64,000 nucleotides of DNA, taken from assembly GCF_015352455.1 (NCBI RefSeq), contig NZ_JADKPN010000001.1, forward strand, positions 62,001 through 126,000, read 5' to 3'. Numbering within the stretch: position 1 is the first letter of the stretch; each line of letters opens with the position of its first letter. A program made the position numbers and the translations under genes. Positions 46,265-56,018 of the stretch are shown piece after piece. This stretch comes from Nocardioides islandensis. Its GTDB lineage: Bacteria > Actinomycetota > Actinomycetes > Propionibacteriales > Nocardioidaceae. The notes beneath the pieces were generated by a model that saw only the letters and a list, made by a program, of their open reading frames with translations, had not been told where the DNA came from and searched no databases.

Positions 46265-47593
46265 CTACGAGACCCGGGCGTTCGCGCGCAGCGGGTTGTA
46301 GGTCGCGCCGGCGGCATCGCTCGCCCGGCGCAGGGCCTCGATCGCCTCCTCCTGCCGACCGAGGTCGATGTAGGCCTCGCCGAGCTCGCGCCACACGTTC
46401 CCGGACTGACGCGTCGCGCCGAGGTCTGCGAGCGCGTCCGCGGCCTGCCGGTACAGCGCGACGGCCAGGTCCTGGTCGTGCTCGGCCATCGCGACGCGCC
46501 CGAGCATCAGCAGGACGCGGCCGGTCTGCAGCCGGTCGCCGTTCGCGAGGTCGCGCAGCGCCTGACGGCCGGCCTCACCCGCGGCGGCGACGTCGCCGGC
46601 CGCGAGGTAGGCGCGCGCCTGCTCGGTCCGCGCGTAGCCGAGGTCGAGCCGGGTGCCGACGTCGCTCAGCTCCTCGATCGCCCGCTCCACCTGGGCCAGG
46701 GCGTCGGCCGGGTCGGGCTCCGGACCGCGCAGCTGCACGTGGGCGGACACGGTGCGCAGCACCGCGCGGCGCCGCAGGTCGTCGATCTCGGCGTACAGGG
46801 CACCCGCGCGGTCGGCGTGCCGACGCGCTCCGACGGAGTCGTGCCGCGCCTGGCTGATCACCGCGGCGTTCCACGCCGCTGCGGCGCGAGCCCGCGGCGC
46901 TCCGTCCCGGGTGGCCCGGTCGAGCGCGCGCTGGATGAGCATCTGGGCGCGGGTGAGGTCGCCGCGCTCGAGGTAGCAGCCGGCGAGGGTCGAGACCAGC
47001 TCGACCTGGTCGCTGACGTCGGCGGGTGGGTCGCTGGACTCCATGGCGGCGACGGCGGCCTCGCCCACGTCGACCGCGCGACCGAGGTCGCCGCACTCGG
47101 CGTAGGCCATGGTCAGCTTGCCCGCGACGAGCTCACGCGGGATGGCGGGACTCAGCTGCGGCTGCTCGAGCAGCTGCTCGTAGACGAGGATCGCCTGCTC
47201 GAGCTGACCGGTGGCCGCCTGGGCACGGGCCAGGCCGAAGGTGGCCTCGTCGAGGTACCGGTGGAGCGGCAGCTCGCGGGCCCGCTCGGCGATCGCGGCG
47301 TACTCGGTCAGGGCGAGGTCCCACTCGCCGTTGCGCAACGACATCTCGGCGAAGGCCAGCCGCAGCTGCATGTCCTCGTTCGCGTCCGCCGGCACGCCGG
47401 ACTCCAGCTGCTCGACCTCGACCTCGAGGGCGCCGGCGATCTGCTGGAGGAGGGACGCGCTCACAGGACGCCGTCCGGCCTCGATGTGGGAGAGGTAGCT
47501 CTTGGACACCCCGACGGCCGCGGCCAGCTCGGTCTGGCCGATGCCGCGGGCGGTCCTCAAGGCGCGGACGCGCTCTCCGACTCCGTTGCTCAA
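46265..47593 (-). CDS. XRE-family helix-turn-helix regulator with C-terminal TPR array
   Basis: 442 residues. The XRE HTH (about 6-62: VRALRTARGIGQTELAAAVGVSKSYLSHIEAGRRPVSASLL) is followed by about eight tetratricopeptide-like repeats (e.g. DLALTEYAAIAERA, AILVYEQLLEQP, DQDLAVALYRQAADALADLG). This is the architecture of peptide-sensing RRNPP-type regulators and of many actinobacterial TPR-HTH proteins. The TTG start at 47593 is set by an AGGAGGG ribosome site; an upstream in-frame start lacks one. Confidence 0.9.
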   Translation of the reverse strand: MSNGVGERVRALRTARGIGQTELAAAVGVSKSYLSHIEAGRRPVSASLLQQIAGALEVEVEQLESGVPADANEDMQLRLAFAEMSLRNGEWDLALTEYAAIAERARELPLHRYLDEATFGLARAQAATGQLEQAILVYEQLLEQPQLSPAIPRELVAGKLTMAYAECGDLGRAVDVGEAAVAAMESSDPPADVSDQVELVSTLAGCYLERGDLTRAQMLIQRALDRATRDGAPRARAAAAWNAAVISQARHDSVGARRHADRAGALYAEIDDLRRRAVLRTVSAHVQLRGPEPDPADALAQVERAIEELSDVGTRLDLGYARTEQARAYLAAGDVAAAGEAGRQALRDLANGDRLQTGRVLLMLGRVAMAEHDQDLAVALYRQAADALADLGATRQSGNVWRELGEAYIDLGRQEEAIEALRRASDAAGATYNPLRANARVS

Positions 47594-47896
47594 CGAACGC
47601 CCTCCTGATGTCCCGAAGAGTGTGGCAGTCACCACAACCGATGTGGCGCTGGACGCACGAAACCGGAGAATAACGTCCGATCACTGGGGTTTCGGTGCCT
47701 TCTGACCATCGGATTGGTCGAGATTTCGTAGTTTCAGCGCGTGAGCATGGCACCGGACTAGACATCTGCGTGTCAACGGGGCGACACGGACCGCCCGCTC
47801 AGAGGCCGCGCGCGGGGCGCGGGACGGGCCGACATCGGGCCCCGAGATGGACAACACCTCGTCACCGCAGTGACAGCGGGTGACGAGGTGCTCGAG
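47594..47896. other. Regulator upstream region with operator-like motif and duplicated terminator
   Basis: No gene supported. Contains GTCAACGGGGCGAC at 47772-47785, which matches 12 of 14 bases of the operator-like repeat at 46051-46064. It also has a hairpin CACCTCGTCACC / GGTGACGAGGTG (47855-47866 / 47879-47890) that is a copy of the tRNA-Ala terminator. Confidence 0.45.
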
Positions 47897-47973
47897 TGGA
47901 GCTGAGGGGACTCGAACCCCTGACCCCCTGCATGCCCATCCAGCAGAGCCGCTACCAGCGGCGCCGGTGCCAT
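47897..47973 (-). pseudogene. tRNA-Ala pseudogene (degenerate copy)
   Basis: The 3' half (acceptor 3' strand, T arm and variable loop) is identical to the intact tRNA-Ala at 48020-48092; the identity covers 56 bases (47881-47936 versus 48004-48059), including 3' flank. The D arm is still recognisable, but the anticodon stem has extra bases and the 5' acceptor strand no longer pairs. It should not fold as a functional tRNA. Confidence 0.8.
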
Positions 47974-47988
47974 GCCCGACAAGAACAA

Positions 47989-48013
47989 CACCTCGTCACG
48001 CAGTGACGAGGTG
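47989..48013 (-). terminator. tRNA-Ala terminator
   Basis: 11-base perfect stem CACCTCGTCAC / GTGACGAGGTG with a GCA loop, followed on the minus strand by TTGTTCTTGT. It lies six bases past the tRNA 3' end. Confidence 0.8.
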
Positions 48014-48019
48014 CTCGAG

Positions 48020-48092
48020 TGGAGCTGAGGGGACTCGAACCCCTGACCCCCTGCATGCCATGCAGGTGCGCTACCAGCTGCGCCACAGCCCC
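48020..48092 (-). tRNA. tRNA-Ala (anticodon GGC)
   Basis: 73-base cloverleaf on the minus strand: acceptor GGGGCTG/CAGCTCC with one G-T pair and discriminator A, D arm GCGC...GCGC, anticodon stem CCTGC/GCAGG with loop ATGGCAT (anticodon GGC), and T arm AGGGG-TTCGAGT-CCCCT. CCA is not encoded. It follows the nadD-rsfS-phosphatase operon. Confidence 0.95.
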
Positions 48093-48122
48093 GAGGTCGC
48101 CTTGCGGGCAACTCGCGGAATC

Positions 48123-48797
48123 TTAGCCAACGGCCTCCCCGGCCGGGAAATCGCCACCCGACGCCCGGTCGGGGTGCAGCCCGACGGCGGCGGTCTCGTT
48201 GTAGGAGACCAGTCGCAGGTCGCCCTTCTCGGGGTGCTCGCCGAGCACGGCCCACGCGCAGTTCTCCATGCCCCGCACGGTTGCCGAGACCTCGCGCGGC
48301 CAGCCGAGGAGCGCCGACAGCCCGACCTTGAGGCACGCGCCGTGCATCACCACGAGGGCGGTCTGCTCGGCGTCGAGGCCGGCCAGGATCTCCTGGAGCG
48401 CGGGCAGCACGCGCGCACGTACCTGGCTGCTGGACTCCTCCCCCTCCACCAGCAGCGACTCGTCGTTGACGAGCCAGGCCGCGTGCTCGGCGGGGTACTT
48501 CTCGGCGAACTCCGCCGTGGTGAGCCCGGACCGTACGCCGACGTCGTACTCGCGCAGCCGCGCGTCGTACCGGACCGGCACACCCGCGACCGCGGCGACG
48601 ATCTCGGCGGTCTCCCGCGCGCGGGAGAGGTCGCTGGACCAGATGACGGCGGGCTTCATGTCGGCGAGGTACGGCGCGGCGGCACGCGCCTGGGCGCGGC
48701 CGGTGTCGTCCAGCGAGATGTCGGCGTGGCCCTGGGCCTTCCAGAGGGCGTTCCAGGCGGTCTGGCCGTGCCGGACCAGGACCAGTCTCCGGGTCAC
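48123..48797 (-). CDS. Histidine phosphatase (phosphoglycerate mutase) family protein
   Basis: 224 residues with RHGQTAWN (catalytic His), SSDLSRARETAE and a second His in VMHGACLK. The family includes phosphoglycerate mutase-like and glucosyl-3-phosphoglycerate phosphatase (GpgP) enzymes, and position after rsfS is usual for the actinobacterial GpgP-like member; the exact substrate is not proven. GTGA overlap with the rsfS stop. Confidence 0.9.
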   Translation of the reverse strand: MTRRLVLVRHGQTAWNALWKAQGHADISLDDTGRAQARAAAPYLADMKPAVIWSSDLSRARETAEIVAAVAGVPVRYDARLREYDVGVRSGLTTAEFAEKYPAEHAAWLVNDESLLVEGEESSSQVRARVLPALQEILAGLDAEQTALVVMHGACLKVGLSALLGWPREVSATVRGMENCAWAVLGEHPEKGDLRLVSYNETAAVGLHPDRASGGDFPAGEAVG

Positions 48798-49171
48798 CGG
48801 CTGTGCGAGACCACGTCGGCCGGCAGCGGGATCGACGGGCAGTCGCGCCACAGCCGCTCGAGGGCGTAGAACTGCCGCTCCTCCTCGTGCTGGATGTGCA
48901 CCACGACCTCGCCGTAGTCGATGAGCACCCAGCGGCCGTCCCGCTCGCCCTCGCGGCGCAGCGGCTTGGCACCGACCTCGCGCAGCTTCTCCTCGACCTC
49001 GTCGACGATGGCCTTGACCTGCCGGTCGTTGGAGCCGCTGGCGATGAGGAACGCATCGGTGATGGCGAGCTGGTCGCTGACGTCGAAGGCGACGATCTGG
49101 CTGGCGAGCTTGTCGGAGGCCGCGCGGGCGGCGGTCACGACGAGCTCGACGGCCCGGTCGGTGGCGGTCAC
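48794..49171 (-). CDS. rsfS: Ribosome silencing factor RsfS
   Basis: 125 residues of the Iojap family: [41 protein letters not shown] and [31 protein letters not shown]. Binds L14 (uL14) and blocks subunit joining in slow growth. GTG start overlaps the nadD stop by four bases. Confidence 0.96.
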   Translation of the reverse strand: MTATDRAVELVVTAARAASDKLASQIVAFDVSDQLAITDAFLIASGSNDRQVKAIVDEVEEKLREVGAKPLRREGERDGRWVLIDYGEVVVHIQHEEERQFYALERLWRDCPSIPLPADVVSHSR

Positions 49172-49758
49172 TGCGGATCAACCTTTGCTGAGTAGAGGTC
49201 GTGCTTGGCGATGTACTGGACGACGCCGTCCGGCACGAGGTACCAGACCGGCTCGCCCCGGCGCTTGCGCTCACGGCAGTCGGTGGAGCTGATGGCGAGC
49301 GCGGGGATCTCGACCATCGTCACACGGTCCGAGGGAATCGCACTCAACGTCGCCGGGTCCATCGAGTATCCGGGGCGGGTACAACCCACGAAGTTCGCCA
49401 GGTCGAACAGCTCCTCGGCGTCGCGCCAGGTGAAGATGTCGGCCAACGCGTCGGCGCCGGTGATGAAGTACAGCTCGACGGCGGGCATCTGCGCGTGCAG
49501 GTCGCGGAGGGTGTCGATCGTGTACGTCGGCCCGTCGCGGTCGATGTCGACCCGCGAGACCCAGAACCGCGGGTTCGCGGCGGTGGCGATGACCGTCATG
49601 AGGTAGCGGTCCTCGGCCTCCGACACCTGCCTCTCGGACTTCTGCCAGGGGGCACCGGTCGGCACGAAGACGACCTCGTCGAGGTCGAACCAGGCCTGCA
49701 CCTCGGAGGCGGCGACGAGGTGACCGTGGTGGATGGGGTCGAACGTGCCTCCCATCAC
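49168..49758 (-). CDS. nadD: Nicotinate-nucleotide adenylyltransferase
   Basis: 196 residues; [15 protein letters not shown] (nucleotidyltransferase HxGH motif), [10 protein letters not shown] and the [22 protein letters not shown]-terminal motif (ISST-x-R type). Makes NaAD in NAD synthesis. GTG at 49758 is the first in-frame start, yet codons just upstream read GRVG, matching the usual [13 protein letters not shown] beginning, so the true N-terminus may start at a non-standard codon further up. Confidence 0.94.
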   Translation of the reverse strand: MMGGTFDPIHHGHLVAASEVQAWFDLDEVVFVPTGAPWQKSERQVSEAEDRYLMTVIATAANPRFWVSRVDIDRDGPTYTIDTLRDLHAQMPAVELYFITGADALADIFTWRDAEELFDLANFVGCTRPGYSMDPATLSAIPSDRVTMVEIPALAISSTDCRERKRRGEPVWYLVPDGVVQYIAKHDLYSAKVDPQ

Positions 49759-49805
49759 CCCGACCCGGCCGGTCGGGGTCCGGGAGCCGGACGGGGCGAG
49801 CGTGC

Positions 49806-49952
49806 TCAGCTGTGCTCTCGCCCGCCGCCGAAGGCGATCAGGATGCCGACCGCGATCAGGAGCAGCAGCAACGTGCCGGCGCCCACGACCCAGTGGTTCA
49901 CCCCGCCCCAGGTCTCCTGGACCGTGATCATCGGGGCCTGCCGCAGCATCAT
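49806..49952 (-). CDS. Small single-pass membrane protein
   Basis: 48 residues: soluble N-terminus [20 protein letters not shown], one helix ([19 protein letters not shown]) and a GGGREHS tail. Lies between proA and nadD on the same strand. Small membrane proteins in this position seem common in related genomes, from memory. Function unknown. Confidence 0.7.
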   Translation of the reverse strand: MMLRQAPMITVQETWGGVNHWVVGAGTLLLLLIAVGILIAFGGGREHS

Positions 49953-49982
49953 GGACCGAACTCTAGCGGGAGGCGGGAGTGC

Positions 49983-51233
49983 TCAGCGCACGTGGCCGTC
50001 GCCGGTCACGACGTACTTCGTCGTGGTCATCTCGGTCAGCCCCATCGGGCCGCGGGCGTGCAGCTTCTGGGTGCTGATGCCGATCTCCGCGCCGAACCCG
50101 AACTCGCCGCCGTCGGTGAACCGCGTGCTCGCGTTGACCAGGACGGCCGCGGCGTCGACCTCGGCCGCGAACCTCCGCGCCGACCCGAGGTCGCTGGTCA
50201 CGATGGCCTCGGTGTGGCCGCTGGACCAGCGGCTCACGTGCTCGATGGCGGCGTCGAGGTCGGGCACGACGGCGGCGCTGATCTCGAGGTCGAGGTACTC
50301 CGTCGCCCAGTCCTCGTCGGTGGCGGGCACCACGCCGTCGTACGCCGTGAACGCGGCGTCGCCGTGGATCGTCACCCCGGCGTCCTGCAGCGCCGCCACG
50401 ACGGTCGGCACGAACTCGTCGGCCACGTCGGCGTGCACGAGCAGCGACTCCGCGGCGTTGCACACGCTGGTCCGGTCGGTCTTGGAGTTGAGCACGATGG
50501 CCAGCGCCTTCTCCAGGTCGGCCGACGCGTCGACGTAGACGTGGCAGTTGCCCACTCCGGTCTCGATGACGGGCACCGTCGACTCCTCGACGACCGAGCG
50601 GATCAGCCCCGCTCCCCCGCGCGGGATGAGCACGTCGACCAGGCCGCGAGCGCGCATCAGGGCCTTCACGCCCTCGTGGCTGTCGCCGGGCGCGAGTTGC
50701 ACGACGTCGGCCGGCAGGCCAAAGACCAGGACCGCGTCGCGGATGACGTTGACCAGCGCCGTGTTGCTGCTGCGGGCGCTGGACGAGCCGCGCAGCAGCA
50801 CGGCGTTGCCGGACTTCAGGCAGATGCCGGCCGCGTCGACGGTGACGTTGGGGCGCGCTTCGTAGATCATCCCGACGACGCCGAACGGCACCCGCAGCTG
50901 CCGCAGCTCCAGCCCGTTGGCCAGCGTGTCGCCACGGACCACCTCGCCGACGGGATCGGGCAGCGCGACCAGCTGGCGGAGCCCGTCGGCCATGGCCTGG
51001 ATCCGCGCGCCGTCGAGGCGCAGCCGGTCGATGACCCCGGACTTGGTGCCGTCGGCCTCCGCGCGCTCGACGTCCTCGGCGTTCGCGGCCAGGATCACCG
51101 ACTCGTGGGTGGTGAGCGCATCCGCGATCGCCGTCAGCGCTGCGTCCTTCTCGGCGCGGGTCGCCAGCGCCAGCACCCGGGACGCCGCCCGGGCGCGACC
51201 CGCCGCCTCGGCCACGTCCTGCTGGATGCTCAT
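49983..51233 (-). CDS. proA: Glutamate-5-semialdehyde dehydrogenase (gamma-glutamyl phosphate reductase)
   Basis: 416 residues of the aldehyde dehydrogenase superfamily, ProA type: [40 protein letters not shown], and catalytic Cys in [20 protein letters not shown]-dependent second step of proline synthesis. No proB in the window. ATG at 51233. Confidence 0.97.
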   Translation of the reverse strand: MSIQQDVAEAAGRARAASRVLALATRAEKDAALTAIADALTTHESVILAANAEDVERAEADGTKSGVIDRLRLDGARIQAMADGLRQLVALPDPVGEVVRGDTLANGLELRQLRVPFGVVGMIYEARPNVTVDAAGICLKSGNAVLLRGSSSARSSNTALVNVIRDAVLVFGLPADVVQLAPGDSHEGVKALMRARGLVDVLIPRGGAGLIRSVVEESTVPVIETGVGNCHVYVDASADLEKALAIVLNSKTDRTSVCNAAESLLVHADVADEFVPTVVAALQDAGVTIHGDAAFTAYDGVVPATDEDWATEYLDLEISAAVVPDLDAAIEHVSRWSSGHTEAIVTSDLGSARRFAAEVDAAAVLVNASTRFTDGGEFGFGAEIGISTQKLHARGPMGLTEMTTTKYVVTGDGHVR

Positions 51234-51251
51234 GGGTCCAGGGTAGGTGGG

Positions 51252-52139
51252 CTACGCGGCGCTCTCCCCGGCGTCCACGTCCGCGAGGAAGTCCAGCACG
51301 TGCCGGACGACACTCGGGTCCTTGAGGATCCGGCGGTGACCGAGGCCCTCGGTCGTGACCAGGCGGCCGTCCGCCAGGGAGTCCACCAGCCGGCCCGAGC
51401 CCTCCCAGGGGGTCTGCCGGTCGCCGCGGTCGTGGACGACGAGGGTGGGCACCGGGTCGACGTGAGCCGCCTGGACGACCGCGTCGAACGCCTCCAGCGG
51501 GACCCCGACGAACTGCTCGACCTCGCGGTCGAACGCGCGCCGGGTGCGCTCGCCGAAGCCGAGAGCGCGCTGGAACTGGTCGAACAGGGGCGCGGCTGCA
51601 GCCATCGGTGAGATCAGGACCAGGCGGCGGGTGCCGAGCCAGCCGAGGCGGAGGGTGAGGTACGTCGAGATGGCACCCAGCGAGTGGGCGATGACGGCCT
51701 CGGCCGGCCCGAACCGCGCGAAGACCGCGTCCAGCGCCTTGCCGAGCTCGACCCCGTGGGTACGGCGCGGGCCGGAGGGCCCCGGGTCGGAGTCGCCGTG
51801 CGAGGGACCGTCGAACATCACGACGCGGTACCCGCGGGCGACCAGCGGCTCGACGTACGCCGCCAGCTGGGAGCCGCGCCCGCCCCACCCGTGCACCAGG
51901 TAGACGACAGGGCCCTGGCCCCACACCAGGCCGCGGACGGTCGCGCCGAGCGAGACGACCTCGAACGGCTCGCCGCCCGGCGGGACGGGCAGCGGCGCCA
52001 TGCGGGGAGGTACGGCGAACCAGAGGTCGCGGGCGAACCGGCCGGCCAGGCTCGGGGCCACCACATCGGCGAGGCGGAAGAGGCTGCGACGGGCAGTCAC
52101 CTGGATACGAACGATCGTGCTTTTCTGCGGACCTGACAT
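51252..52139 (-). CDS. Alpha/beta hydrolase
   Basis: 295 residues. Oxyanion motif VVYLVHGWGGRGSQLAAY, nucleophile elbow AHSLGA, acid in VVHDRGDRQTPW and His in GLGHRRIL. Esterase/thioesterase-like; substrate unknown. ATG at 52139 with GAAGGAAG upstream. Located just downstream of a TetR gene on the same strand, so likely its target or operon partner. Confidence 0.9.
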   Translation of the reverse strand: MSGPQKSTIVRIQVTARRSLFRLADVVAPSLAGRFARDLWFAVPPRMAPLPVPPGGEPFEVVSLGATVRGLVWGQGPVVYLVHGWGGRGSQLAAYVEPLVARGYRVVMFDGPSHGDSDPGPSGPRRTHGVELGKALDAVFARFGPAEAVIAHSLGAISTYLTLRLGWLGTRRLVLISPMAAAAPLFDQFQRALGFGERTRRAFDREVEQFVGVPLEAFDAVVQAAHVDPVPTLVVHDRGDRQTPWEGSGRLVDSLADGRLVTTEGLGHRRILKDPSVVRHVLDFLADVDAGESAA

Positions 52140-52171
52140 GACGCTTCCTTCGGGATGAGGTGGGGTGGGAT

Positions 52172-52756
52172 CTAGCGCGCGGACTCGAGGAGCTGCTCGA
52201 ACCCGGCGCGGGTGCGCTCGAGGGCGCGGGGGTCGCGGAGCAGCCGGTGCGCGTGGTGGTAGCCGAGCATCAGCCCCTGCAGCGCGAAGGCGAGCTGCTC
52301 GGTGTCGAGGTCGGCCCGGAAGTGCCCCTCGGAGACCGCCGTGCCGGCGACCGTGGCGATGAACTCGGTCCAGTCGCGCTGGTGCCGCACGAGCTCGTCC
52401 TGCATCGGCCCCGGCTGGTCGTCGTACTCGATCGAGGCCGCCACGAACACGCAGCCGCCGGACAGGCCGTCCTGCTCCCAGTCCAGCCACCGCTCGAACA
52501 GCGCACGGACGCGCGGCTCCCCACGGGGCGCCGCCAGTGTCGGCCGGACCACGACGTCGGTGAACCGCTCACGAGCCCACTCCAGCGTCTGGAGCTGGAG
52601 CTGCTCCTTGGAGCGGAAGTGGGCGAACAGCCCGCTCTTGCTCATGTCGGTCCGATCGGCGAGCTGGCCGATCGTCAGCGCGTCGAAGCCGACGCGCGAC
52701 GCGATCTGCAGCGAGGCGTCGAGGATCGACGCCTTCGTCTCCTGGCCCTTGCTCAC
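52172..52756 (-). CDS. TetR family transcriptional regulator (TetR_C_33-like)
   Basis: 194 residues. [54 protein letters not shown]; the C-terminal part ([30 protein letters not shown]) is typical of regulators of hydrolase genes. GTG at 52756. A palindromic operator candidate lies 9 bases upstream. Confidence 0.92.
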   Translation of the reverse strand: MSKGQETKASILDASLQIASRVGFDALTIGQLADRTDMSKSGLFAHFRSKEQLQLQTLEWARERFTDVVVRPTLAAPRGEPRVRALFERWLDWEQDGLSGGCVFVAASIEYDDQPGPMQDELVRHQRDWTEFIATVAGTAVSEGHFRADLDTEQLAFALQGLMLGYHHAHRLLRDPRALERTRAGFEQLLESAR

Positions 52757-52764
52757 GCAGCCAG

Positions 52765-52784
52765 AATAGTACGGTCGTGCTATT
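52765..52784. promoter_or_regulatory. Putative TetR operator
   Basis: AATAGTAC-GGTC-GTGCTATT: eight-base arms with one mismatch, AT-rich against the background, immediately upstream of the TetR start. Consistent with autoregulation. Confidence 0.6.
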
Positions 52785-52805
52785 TGCGCCAGGGTGGCGC
52801 GAGGA

Positions 52806-53759
52806 TCAGCCCTTGCGGTGGTGGATGGCCTCGGTGGCGGCGGGCAGGACGGTGTGGAGGTCGCCGACGACGCCGAGGTCGACGAGCTCGAAGATGGGGG
52901 CCTCGTCGTCCTTGTTGATCGCGACGATGGTCTTGGAGGTCTGCATGCCCGCGCGGTGCTGGATGGCGCCGGAGATGCCGGCGGCCACGTACAGCTGGGG
53001 GGAGACGGTCTTGCCGGTCTGCCCGACCTGGTAGGAGTGCGGCACCCAGCCGGAGTCCACCGCGGCCCGGGAGGCACCCACCGCGGCACCCAGGGCGTCG
53101 GCCAGGGCCTCGATGGGGGCGAACTCCCCGCCGGTCCCGCGGCCGCCGGAGACCACGATGGCGGCCTCGGTCAGCTCGGGACGCCCGGACTTCTCCCGCG
53201 GCTGGGAGGCCACGATCTGCGCGGTCCTCGCCGCCTCGGAGATCGTCGCGGCGAACTCCTCCACCACACCGGCGCCGGTGTGCTCCTGCGGGGTCGCGGC
53301 GTTCGGCTTGACGGTGATGACCGGGGTGCCCTGGGTGACCTTCGCGGTCACCGTGTAGTTCCCGGCGAACACCGACTGCGTCGTGATCCCACCTTCGGCG
53401 ATGTCGACGGCGTCGGTGATCAGCCCCGAGGACGTCTTGATGGCCAGCCGGGCCGCGACCTCCTTGCCCTCGGGGGAGGACGTGAGGAGCACGGCGGCCG
53501 GGCTGGTCTTCTCGACCAGCTGGGCCAACGCCTCGGCCTTCGGGGCCACCAGGAACCCCTTGATGTCGGCGTCGTCGACCACGTAGACCTTCTCCGCGCC
53601 GTACCTGGCCAGGTTGTCCTTCACCGCCCCGGCGGCGTCGGCGGTGCCGATGAACACCGCCGACGGCTCCCCCAGCCGCCGGGCCAGGGTCAACAGCTCA
53701 TAGGTCGGCTTCTTGACCACACCCTCGGCGTGGTCGACCAGCACGAGAACCTCAGACAT
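52806..53759 (-). CDS. etfA: Electron transfer flavoprotein subunit alpha
   Basis: 317 residues; C-terminal FAD domain with [39 protein letters not shown] and [23 protein letters not shown]. With EtfB it accepts electrons from flavin dehydrogenases and passes them to the quinone pool. ATG at 53759, 25 bases from etfB. Last gene of the long catabolic run. Confidence 0.97.
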   Translation of the reverse strand: MSEVLVLVDHAEGVVKKPTYELLTLARRLGEPSAVFIGTADAAGAVKDNLARYGAEKVYVVDDADIKGFLVAPKAEALAQLVEKTSPAAVLLTSSPEGKEVAARLAIKTSSGLITDAVDIAEGGITTQSVFAGNYTVTAKVTQGTPVITVKPNAATPQEHTGAGVVEEFAATISEAARTAQIVASQPREKSGRPELTEAAIVVSGGRGTGGEFAPIEALADALGAAVGASRAAVDSGWVPHSYQVGQTGKTVSPQLYVAAGISGAIQHRAGMQTSKTIVAINKDDEAPIFELVDLGVVGDLHTVLPAATEAIHHRKG

Positions 53760-53784
53760 CACTCAGCTCCTCCAACAACCCGGC

Positions 53785-54588
53785 TCAGATGAACTTCTTG
53801 GCGGCGAGGAACTCGGTCAGCGCGGTCGCGCCCGACCCGTCCTCGTCCCTGACGATCTCCCCGGCCGTGCGCGGCGGACGGGCCTCGGTGCCCTCGACCA
53901 CCGACCACGCCACACTCAGGCCCACCTGGTCCGCAGACACGTCGAGGTCAACCAGCGAGTAGGTCTGCATCGGCTTCTTCTTCGCCGCCATGATCCCCTT
54001 GAACGACGGGTACCGGGCCTCCCCGGACTGGTCGGTCACCGACAACACCAACGGCATCCGCGCCCCGATCACCTCCGTCGCGGTGTCCCCGTCGCGCTTG
54101 ATGCGCACCTGGTCACCCTGGGTCTCCACCTGCGACGCCAACGTCACCTGCGGCACCCCCAACCGCTCGGCCAACATCGCCGGCAACACCCCCATCGACC
54201 CGTCGGTCGAGGCCATCCCACACATCACCAGGTCCGGCACCCCACCACCAGCGGCCTTCCTCACCGCCGCGGCCAACACCAACGACGTCGCGATCGCATC
54301 ACTACCCGCGATCGCCTCGTCCGAGACATGCACGCCCGCATCCGCACCCATCTGCAACGCCTTGCGCACCGCATCCGCAGCCTTCTCCGGACCCACGGTC
54401 ACCGCAGTCACCGTCACGTCCTCGGGACTCTCGGCCTTCTCCTTCAACCGCAACGCCTGCTCCACGGCGTACTCGTCCAGCTCCGACAACAACCCGTCCA
54501 CACCCACCCGATCCACGGTGTAGTCGGACTCGAAATGCCGGTCCGCGGTCGCATCCGGCACATGCTTCACACACACCACGATCCTCAT
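53785..54588 (-). CDS. etfB: Electron transfer flavoprotein subunit beta
   Basis: 267 residues; IVVCVKHVPD start, LSELDEYAVEQALRLKE, AVTVGPEKAADAVRKALQMGAD and the EtfB signature region GMASTDGSMGVLPAMLAERLG. Its ATG overlaps the aldehyde dehydrogenase stop (ATGA), which ties the ETF to the catabolic operon. Confidence 0.97.
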   Translation of the reverse strand: MRIVVCVKHVPDATADRHFESDYTVDRVGVDGLLSELDEYAVEQALRLKEKAESPEDVTVTAVTVGPEKAADAVRKALQMGADAGVHVSDEAIAGSDAIATSLVLAAAVRKAAGGGVPDLVMCGMASTDGSMGVLPAMLAERLGVPQVTLASQVETQGDQVRIKRDGDTATEVIGARMPLVLSVTDQSGEARYPSFKGIMAAKKKPMQTYSLVDLDVSADQVGLSVAWSVVEGTEARPPRTAGEIVRDEDGSGATALTEFLAAKKFI

Positions 54589-56018
54589 CGCAGGCTCACC
54601 GAGACCTGCTTGAGGCGGGTGAGCTCGTCCAGCCCGGGCAAGCCGCCCTCCTTGCCATGGCCCGAGGCGCCGAAGCCGCCTTGCGGGACCTCGGGGCCGA
54701 GGACGAAGTAGTCGTTGATCCAGACGCTGCCGAAGTTCAAGGCACGTCCCGCGCGCATGGCGCGACCGCTGTCCTGGGTCCACGCCGACCCGGCCAGGCC
54801 GTACGCCGTGTCGTTGGCCATCGCGAACGCCTCCTCCTCCGAGGAGAAGGTCTGCACGGTCGCGACGGGCCCGAACACCTCGCGCTGTACCAGGTCGTCG
54901 TCCTGTGCGACTCCCGTCAGCAGCGTCGGGTTGAAGTAGTAGCCGGGTCGGTCGGGCGCATCGCCACCGATCACGACCTCGGTGCCGTCGCGGCGGCCGT
55001 CGACGGCCGCCTGTACCTGCGCGCGATGGGCCTCGCTGATGAGCGGGCCGAGCTGCGTGGCCGGGTCGGCGGCGTCGCCGGGCACCCACTCCGCCATCCC
55101 CTTCGCGAGCCGGTCGACGAGCTCGTCGTGGAGTCGGGGGTCGACGAGGATCCGGTTGCCGGACATGCACTCCTGGCCGGCGTTGAAGAGGGTCGCGACC
55201 ACGAGCTTCGGGATGAGGACGTCGAGGTCGGCGTCGTCGAAGACGATCACCGGGGCGTTCCCACCCAGCTCCAGCACGACCCTCTTGAGGTCCTCGCCGG
55301 CCTTCGCGGCGATCGCCTTGCCGGCTCGGGTCGAGCCGGTGAACGAGACGAGGTCGATGCCGGCGTGCCCGGCCAACGCGGCGCCGACGCTCGGCCCGCG
55401 ACCGTGCACGATGTTGAGGACGCCGGGCGGGAGCACCTCGTTGGCGAGCTCGACGAAGCGAGCGGTCGACAGGGGCGTCATCTCGGCCGGCTTGATCACC
55501 ACCGTGTTGCCGGTGGCGAGCGCCGGGCCGATCTTCCACACCGCCTGCTGGAGCGGGAAGTTCCAGGGCGTGATGGCGCCGACCACTCCGACGGGCTCGC
55601 GCCGGACCATGACCGTGTTGTCGGCGACGTACTCGCCGGCCGACAGCGCCGTGCTCGAGCGTCCGGCACCGGCGAAGAACCGAAGGCCGCCGATGATGCC
55701 GGGCAGCTCGATGTCGCGGACCGCGGTGATCGGCTTGCCGGCGTCGACGCTCTCCAGCTCGGCCAGCTCGTCGAAGTGCTCGGCGGCGAGCTGGGCGACA
55801 GCGTGCAGGGCGTCGGCGCGGGCGCCGGGCGTGGCCCGGGACCACGAGGCGGCCGCCTCGCGGGCCGACCGCACGGCGTCGTCGACCTGGGCGCCGGTCG
55901 CCTCCTTGAACGACGCGATGGTCTCGCCGAGCGAGGGGTTCAGCACCTCGAGCTCGGCGTCGCCGTCGCCGGGACTCAGGTCGCCGTGGATCAGGTTGCT
56001 GACGGTGTACGTCGTCAT
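54585..56018 (-). CDS. Aldehyde dehydrogenase (betaine/aminobutyraldehyde-like)
   Basis: 477 residues. ITPWNFPLQQAVWKIGPALATGNTVVIKPAEMTPLS (NAD site), LELGGNAP (general base Glu) and FNAGQECMSGNR (catalytic Cys). NAD(P)-dependent oxidation of an aldehyde to an acid; the closest class by motif is aminoaldehyde/betaine aldehyde dehydrogenase. Start ATG at 56018 overlaps the end of the amine-dehydrogenase pseudogene. Confidence 0.94.
   Translation of the reverse strand: MTTYTVSNLIHGDLSPGDGDAELEVLNPSLGETIASFKEATGAQVDDAVRSAREAAASWSRATPGARADALHAVAQLAAEHFDELAELESVDAGKPITAVRDIELPGIIGGLRFFAGAGRSSTALSAGEYVADNTVMVRREPVGVVGAITPWNFPLQQAVWKIGPALATGNTVVIKPAEMTPLSTARFVELANEVLPPGVLNIVHGRGPSVGAALAGHAGIDLVSFTGSTRAGKAIAAKAGEDLKRVVLELGGNAPVIVFDDADLDVLIPKLVVATLFNAGQECMSGNRILVDPRLHDELVDRLAKGMAEWVPGDAADPATQLGPLISEAHRAQVQAAVDGRRDGTEVVIGGDAPDRPGYYFNPTLLTGVAQDDDLVQREVFGPVATVQTFSSEEEAFAMANDTAYGLAGSAWTQDSGRAMRAGRALNFGSVWINDYFVLGPEVPQGGFGASGHGKEGGLPGLDELTRLKQVSVSLR

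Noticed and set aside
47897..47973. Second functional tRNA-Ala gene
   Set aside because: The 3' half is perfect but the 5' acceptor strand does not pair and the anticodon stem has extra bases.
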